Assembly: GCA_019245275.1 (NCBI GenBank)
Contig: JAFARW010000155.1
Location: 1-10,299 of the forward strand
Direction: 5' to 3'
Source of the DNA: Vulcanimicrobiota bacterium
GTDB taxonomy: Bacteria > Vulcanimicrobiota > Vulcanimicrobiia > Vulcanimicrobiales > Vulcanimicrobiaceae
Length of the DNA: 10,299 nucleotides
The translations under genes were made by a program, and so were the position numbers. Every line of letters starts with the position of its first letter. Positions within the stretch are counted from its first letter, which is position 1. This document shows positions 6,844 to 10,299 of the stretch, one piece after another. The notes beneath the pieces were generated by a model. It worked only from the letters and a program-made list of their open reading frames with translations. It had not been told where the DNA came from and searched no databases.

Positions 6844-7518
6844 ATGGCCGACCGTTCCGTCGCAAATGACGAACCGCGCTGGCACGCATCGCTCGCTGTA
6901 ATCGCAGCGCTGATTCTCTACGTCACGCTGCCGCCCAAGGTCACCTTTGGGCCGCTTTGGCTCTTCCCGCTGCTGGTTTTGGCTCTGCTCGTGCCGCTCT
7001 CGGTCTTCGCGCCGATGCGCCGCCACGAAACAGCGGGTCAACGCTTCTGGTCGATCATCCTGATTGCGATCGTCAACCTCTTCAACGTTGCGTCATTGGC
7101 GTTGCTCGTGAACTGGCTCGTCAACAAGCCGCCGCACATGGCGGCAGCTTCGGGTCAGCATCTGCTGGTGGGCGGCATTCAAATCTGGCTCACGAACATC
7201 TTGGTCTTCGCGATGTGGTATTGGGAGCTCGACGCGGGTGGGCCGGAGCAGCGCGCACATGCCGACTCGGCGTGCGCATTTCCTGGGCCGGATTTCTTCT
7301 TTCCGCAGATGACGACCGAACTGCGCACGATCGAACCAACTTGGAAGCCTCTGTTCGGCGATTACCTCTTTCTCGCGTTCAGCACCGCGACCGCACTCAG
7401 CGCCGCCGATACCCTTCCGCTGACCCGGCTTGCAAAGATGCTGATGCTAGCGCAGGCGTTTGTGTCGCTCGTCACGATCGCAATCATCATTTCACGTGCG
7501 ATAAACATTCTCAGTTAG
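6844..7518 (+). CDS. Polytopic membrane protein with channel-pore-like C-terminus
   Basis: A 224-aa integral membrane protein with hydrophobic segments at about 15-29, 36-56, 69-92, 107-127, a short re-entrant-like stretch at 171-187, and 194-220. After the fourth helix comes YWELDAGGP (126-134), then PDFFFPQM (149-156), then GDYLFLAFSTATALSAAD (172-189) and PLTRLAKMLMLAQAFVSL. I recall this block order from widespread uncharacterised membrane proteins of soil bacteria, sometimes labelled DUF1345-like, but cannot confirm the family. The last 60 residues have the layout of the pore helix, filter and inner helix of two-TM ion channels, without a TxGYG potassium filter. No function is assigned. 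The ATG at 6844 is chosen because an upstream in-frame GTG (6817, nine residues longer) lies inside a palindrome; neither has a clear Shine-Dalgarno sequence. It is divergent from the efflux operon, and its 3' end overlaps the DUF4239 gene by 27 bp. Confidence 0.82.
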   Translation: MADRSVANDEPRWHASLAVIAALILYVTLPPKVTFGPLWLFPLLVLALLVPLSVFAPMRRHETAGQRFWSIILIAIVNLFNVASLALLVNWLVNKPPHMAAASGQHLLVGGIQIWLTNILVFAMWYWELDAGGPEQRAHADSACAFPGPDFFFPQMTTELRTIEPTWKPLFGDYLFLAFSTATALSAADTLPLTRLAKMLMLAQAFVSLVTIAIIISRAINILS

Positions 7519-8295
7519 CCCGGTTCCCATGTTATGCTGAAGCTCGATCCAATCACTGGGTCCGATGCGGCTGGCTCCGCGAAACGGAAAATCAAGCTCG
7601 ATGATCAGCACGAACATCAAGCCGATCATCGCTGCAACGATCCCCGTCATCGTTAACTGAATTCGGCCGTTCTCCATCCCGAAGAAGAATGTGAACCCGA
7701 TCGTGAAGACTGCGCCTACGATGAGTGTAACCCATAGCAAGGTCGGCACGCTCCTCGTGTTTTCGCTCAGCCGTTGCCTTCGAGCGTCGAAGAACGTTTC
7801 CACCATCTGAATCGCCGAATATTGAACGCCGGATTCCGCATCGGTTGTCGGCTTGAAATCCATAACGTCGTGTAAGATCAAATGGCCGGCATGCTCTGTC
7901 TTATCGCTCGAGAGGCCATACTGCATCAACGGCCACTCGTCGCCGACCATCAAGTTGATGTAGTCAGCAAGATGATGCTGCAAACGCGCCTGTAACTTCG
8001 GGGGGAAGCCGTAGGCGAGGTGGTAGAGGTCCCCGACTGCGCTCGCTTCCTGCTGCGCGACGTTCGTTGAACTATCGTATCTCTGCCAAACGACGACGAC
8101 GACGAACGCCAGCAGAACGGCATAGATGACGCCAACCAGGGAGGAGACAAATCCCGCGACATCGTTGTGGCGTTTGAGGACTTCGTGCGGGGCGATCCGG
8201 CGAACGAGCACATGGGCGCCGCATGATAAACCAACCATGAGCGCAACGACGAGCAGCGTAAAGAGGACGGTTGAAGTGTTGTACACCCACTGCAC
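7492..8295 (-). CDS. DUF4239 (bestrophin-like) membrane protein
   Basis: A 267-aa protein with the DUF4239 architecture. Two N-terminal helices lie at about 10-32 and 48-70, followed by a central soluble helical region (about 75-182, with SAVGDLYHLAYGFPP and DARRQRLSEN). Two C-terminal helices lie at about 185-207 and 212-233, ending in LDFPFRG (234-240). This family is annotated as bestrophin-like and its biochemical role is not established; anion-channel activity is only a suggestion from that similarity. The frame is open to an ATG at 8451, but the extra 52 residues have no membrane character and are simply antisense to the polymerase gene. The start is therefore placed at GTG 8295-8293, giving VQWVYNTSTVLFTLLV, the usual beginning of the family; GTG at 8286 is also possible. 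It is tail-to-tail with the preceding membrane protein (27-bp overlap) and head-to-head with the polymerase gene. Confidence 0.88.
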   Translation of the reverse strand: MQWVYNTSTVLFTLLVVALMVGLSCGAHVLVRRIAPHEVLKRHNDVAGFVSSLVGVIYAVLLAFVVVVVWQRYDSSTNVAQQEASAVGDLYHLAYGFPPKLQARLQHHLADYINLMVGDEWPLMQYGLSSDKTEHAGHLILHDVMDFKPTTDAESGVQYSAIQMVETFFDARRQRLSENTRSVPTLLWVTLIVGAVFTIGFTFFFGMENGRIQLTMTGIVAAMIGLMFVLIIELDFPFRGASRIGPSDWIELQHNMGTGLTENVYRT

Positions 8296-8310
8296 GCGAA
8301 ATCGGTTCGC

Positions 8311-9276
8311 GTGACGCGCGAACGGGGCCTGGCCTTGCCGCTCGATCAAGCGGACGCTACGGTCAATGTCGGCGCGCGCACCGTGCGCCTTACGAATCTG
8401 AAGAAGATCTTCTGGCCCGCCCTCGGCGTTACCAAGGGCGACCTCTTGCAATATTACGCCGACGTTTCGGACGTCTTACTGCCGCATATCAAGGATCGCG
8501 CGATGGTCATGAAGCGCTATCCGCACGGCATTAGCGGCGATTTCTTTTTCATGAAGCGAACGCCTCAGCCGCAGCCGGAGTGGCTGCAAACCTGCAGCAT
8601 CACGCATGGCTCGGGCAACGTGATTGCCTTTCCGATGATCAATGATTTAGCAGCCCTGCTATGGGTCATCAATCTCGGATGCATTGATCTCAATCAGTGG
8701 TACGCCAGGTGCGATGATGTCGATCGGCCCGATTACCTACACTTCGACTTGGATCCCGGCAGCGCTCCGTTTTCGGCAGTTCGTGACGTCGCGTTAATCG
8801 TTCGCGATGGCTTGCAGGGCGTCGGCATGCCGTGCTACGCAAAGACGTCGGGATCGAAAGGGGTCCATGTGTACGTTCCGATCGTACGTGGCCCGGTGCA
8901 GAAGGCGGTTTGGACATTTGCGAAAGCCTTTGCGCAGACAGTCGCCACGAACTATCCGGCTTTAGCGACTGCCGAATACCGGGTTGAAAAACGCCCGCCC
9001 GGCCGCGTTCTCGTCGATTACAATCAGAACGCCTGGGGTCGAACGCTTGCGTCCATCTACTCGGTTCGCCCGACGCCGCGCGCGACCGTTTCAGCTCCAG
9101 TAACCTGGGATGAGATTGAAGCCGGTTGCGACATCGATGATTTTCGCATCGACAATGTGCAACGGCGAATCGACAAACTCGGTGACCTTTGGCAGCCACT
9201 CCTCGCGAATAAAGGCCGTTTCGATCTCGCGAAACTCGTGCCCGAAGCGAAACCTAGTCGGCGACGGCGAGCGTAA
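8311..9276 (+). CDS. Stand-alone LigD-type polymerase domain (AEP primase-polymerase family)
   Basis: A 321-aa protein matching the polymerase (PolDom) module of bacterial LigD, the archaeo-eukaryotic primase fold used in NHEJ and gap-filling repair. It adds nucleotides, often ribonucleotides, at gaps and ends. Family blocks in order: RTVRLTNLKKIFWPALGVTK (23-42), DLLQYYADVSDVLLPHI, MKRYPHGISGDFFFMKR, VINLGCIDLNQW (119-130), catalytic D146-x-D148 in HFDLDPG, TSGSKGVHVYVP (179-190, with S182/K183/H186 of the nucleotide-binding loop), and the third metal-binding Asp D236 in VLVDYNQN. All catalytic positions are present. There is no ligase or phosphoesterase domain, so this is a split, single-domain form like mycobacterial PolD/Prim-PolC. 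GTG at 8311 is used; TTG at 8335, preceded by GGGG, is a reasonable alternative and would lose eight residues. The gap to the divergent DUF4239 start is only 15 bp. The C-terminus (SRRRRA) overlaps the convergent ligase gene by 23 bp, tying the two repair genes together. Confidence 0.95.
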   Translation: MTRERGLALPLDQADATVNVGARTVRLTNLKKIFWPALGVTKGDLLQYYADVSDVLLPHIKDRAMVMKRYPHGISGDFFFMKRTPQPQPEWLQTCSITHGSGNVIAFPMINDLAALLWVINLGCIDLNQWYARCDDVDRPDYLHFDLDPGSAPFSAVRDVALIVRDGLQGVGMPCYAKTSGSKGVHVYVPIVRGPVQKAVWTFAKAFAQTVATNYPALATAEYRVEKRPPGRVLVDYNQNAWGRTLASIYSVRPTPRATVSAPVTWDEIEAGCDIDDFRIDNVQRRIDKLGDLWQPLLANKGRFDLAKLVPEAKPSRRRRA

Positions 9277-10291
9277 ACGGCGACTGACCGCGCGGTTGTT
9301 GCAACTGATCCATCGTACATTGACGCGGCGCCTTATCAGGCCGAAAACGAAGCGGGCGCGTTCCGTGCCGAAAGCGGCCGCCGCTAACATGATCGAACTC
9401 GACTTCCAACACGAGCTTTGGTTCGACTGGAAACCACTCGCTTTCCATGCCGTGGCTCCAACGACTCGGACCGCCCGGCGACCGTCCGGTAAACGCGGAT
9501 ATGCCGCGGATGGCCTGCAGCTGTTTTAGTAGGCTCATTTTTTCCGAAGCGCTGAAGCCTGACGTGAAGCCGACGTAGTCGAGCGTTCCATCATCTTCGT
9601 AAAGCCCGAGCAAGAGTGAGCCGATCGCTTTGCCGTCTTTCGACTTGCGATAGCCGCCGATCACGCAATCCGCCGTGCGCATTCGCTTGACTTTTACCGC
9701 AGCCGTTCGCTCCCCCGATGCATAAGGCGAATCGAGGTCCTTCGCGATAATGCCGTCGAGCGCGCCGCCGACAACCTTGAGCCATCGTTCGACAATCGAT
9801 GGCTCTTGCGTCGCCGGCGAAAGCCGAAGTATGTTGGCGCCGATAAAGTGCCTGGCGAACGATTCGAGTTTTGCCCGCCGCTCCCGCAAGGGCAACTTCC
9901 AGTTCTCGCGACCGTGCTCGTCAACCAGAAGGTCGAAAATGAGGTAACTGGCCGGAAAGGTCTGCGCAAGCATCTTCACGCGCGAGGCCGCCGGATGAAT
10001 ACGCTGGAGGAGCTGATCGAAGTCGAGCCGGTCGGAAACCGGCACTACGAGCTCGCCGTCGAGAACGAACGCCGTTGCAGAAAGTGATTGCAGTGCGTCG
10101 GCGATTTCGGGGAAATAGCGGGCTAAGGGTTGTCCGGACTTCGATTGGAGAAAAAGTTCGTTCCCTTCTCGGAATGCAATGCAACGAAATCCGTCCCACT
10201 TCGGTTCGTATAGGACGCCGCCGGGCGCCGGAAGCTCGCGTTCCGAGCGAGCTTCCATTGGAGCAAAAGGCGGCGCGATCGGCAAAGCCAC
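9254..10291 (-). CDS. ligC: ATP-dependent DNA ligase, LigC type
   Basis: A 345-aa ligase that seals nicks using ATP, with the adenylation domain followed by an OB-fold and no extra modules. The nucleotidyl lysine is K31 in YEPKWDGFR (KxDG). SKSGQPLARYFPEI (50-63) holds the RxxR-like motif in a diverged form, and VLDGEL (77-81) follows. Motif III is YLIFDLL (116-122), motif IV is LDGIIAK (178-184), and motif V is VKVKRMRTADCVIGG (199-213). The C-terminal GGRFRHGTRPLRFRPDK is the usual LigC/LigD-ligase ending. The N-terminus MALPIAPPFAPM resembles the opening of mycobacterial LigC, which supports the GTG at 10291-10289 as the start. The window ends 8 bases further on, so a longer start cannot be fully excluded. 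In mycobacteria LigC works with Prim-PolC in base-excision-type repair and as a backup in NHEJ; the same pairing is seen here, in convergent orientation. Confidence 0.95.
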   Translation of the reverse strand: MALPIAPPFAPMEARSERELPAPGGVLYEPKWDGFRCIAFREGNELFLQSKSGQPLARYFPEIADALQSLSATAFVLDGELVVPVSDRLDFDQLLQRIHPAASRVKMLAQTFPASYLIFDLLVDEHGRENWKLPLRERRAKLESFARHFIGANILRLSPATQEPSIVERWLKVVGGALDGIIAKDLDSPYASGERTAAVKVKRMRTADCVIGGYRKSKDGKAIGSLLLGLYEDDGTLDYVGFTSGFSASEKMSLLKQLQAIRGISAFTGRSPGGPSRWSHGMESEWFPVEPKLVLEVEFDHVSGGRFRHGTRPLRFRPDKAPRQCTMDQLQQPRGQSPFTLAVAD

Positions 10292-10299
10292 GCCCGTAG

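Noticed and set aside
8296..8451. 52-residue N-terminal extension of the DUF4239 protein
   Set aside because: It is antisense to the polymerase gene, hydrophilic, and precedes the normal start of the family (VQWVYNTS).
9110..9529. 139-aa plus-strand open frame bridging the polymerase and ligase genes
   Set aside because: It covers the 3' ends of two well-supported genes in a wrong frame, with no recognisable domain.
1..10299. tRNA, rRNA, CRISPR, insertion sequence or phage features
   Set aside because: No cloverleaf, spaced direct repeats, terminal inverted repeats, transposase or integrase motifs were seen on either strand.

Overview
The window looks like chromosomal DNA from a diderm (Gram-negative type) bacterium. 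It is GC-rich and gene-dense, with many GTG/TTG starts and short overlaps between genes. A periplasmic adaptor plus RND pump implies two membranes. A LigC-type ATP-dependent ligase next to a stand-alone LigD-type polymerase domain is best known from mycobacteria but also occurs in soil Proteobacteria and several uncultured phyla. I cannot fix the lineage from sequence alone. The mix of traits would fit an environmental lineage such as Eremiobacterota or Acidobacteriota, but that is only an impression.

Layout, left to right. (1) Bases 1-320, minus strand: the first 106 codons of an exported protein with a carboxypeptidase-regulatory-like beta domain, cut by the window edge. (2) A 138-bp divergent intergenic region, then an ArsR/SmtB-family metal sensor (459-842, plus) that keeps the ligands of both classical metal sites. 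(3) A tightly packed minus-strand operon running from 6749 down to 832: membrane-fusion adaptor, RND inner-membrane pump (1045 aa), class-C-like serine hydrolase, and a single-pass membrane protein of unknown function. The genes overlap by 8 bp and 4 bp, and the pump/hydrolase junction is abnormal (see findings). (4) Divergent from the operon, a polytopic membrane protein (6844-7518, plus) whose C-terminal part resembles the pore end of a two-TM ion channel. (5) Tail-to-tail with it, a DUF4239 (bestrophin-like) membrane protein (7492-8295, minus). (6) Divergent from that by only 15 bp, a LigD-type polymerase domain protein (8311-9276, plus), convergent with a LigC-type ATP-dependent DNA ligase (9254-10291, minus).

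Functional reading. The adaptor and pump should form an export system for hydrophobic or amphiphilic compounds, using an outer-membrane channel encoded elsewhere. The hydrolase and the single-pass protein travel with them. The polymerase/ligase pair can fill and seal gaps in DNA (repair or NHEJ-like work); no Ku gene is present. The SmtB-like sensor is not next to any obvious metal transporter, so its target is open; the truncated divergent exported protein is the nearest candidate. No tRNA, rRNA, CRISPR array, insertion sequence or phage gene was seen. Apart from the divergent regions described, the window is almost fully coding.
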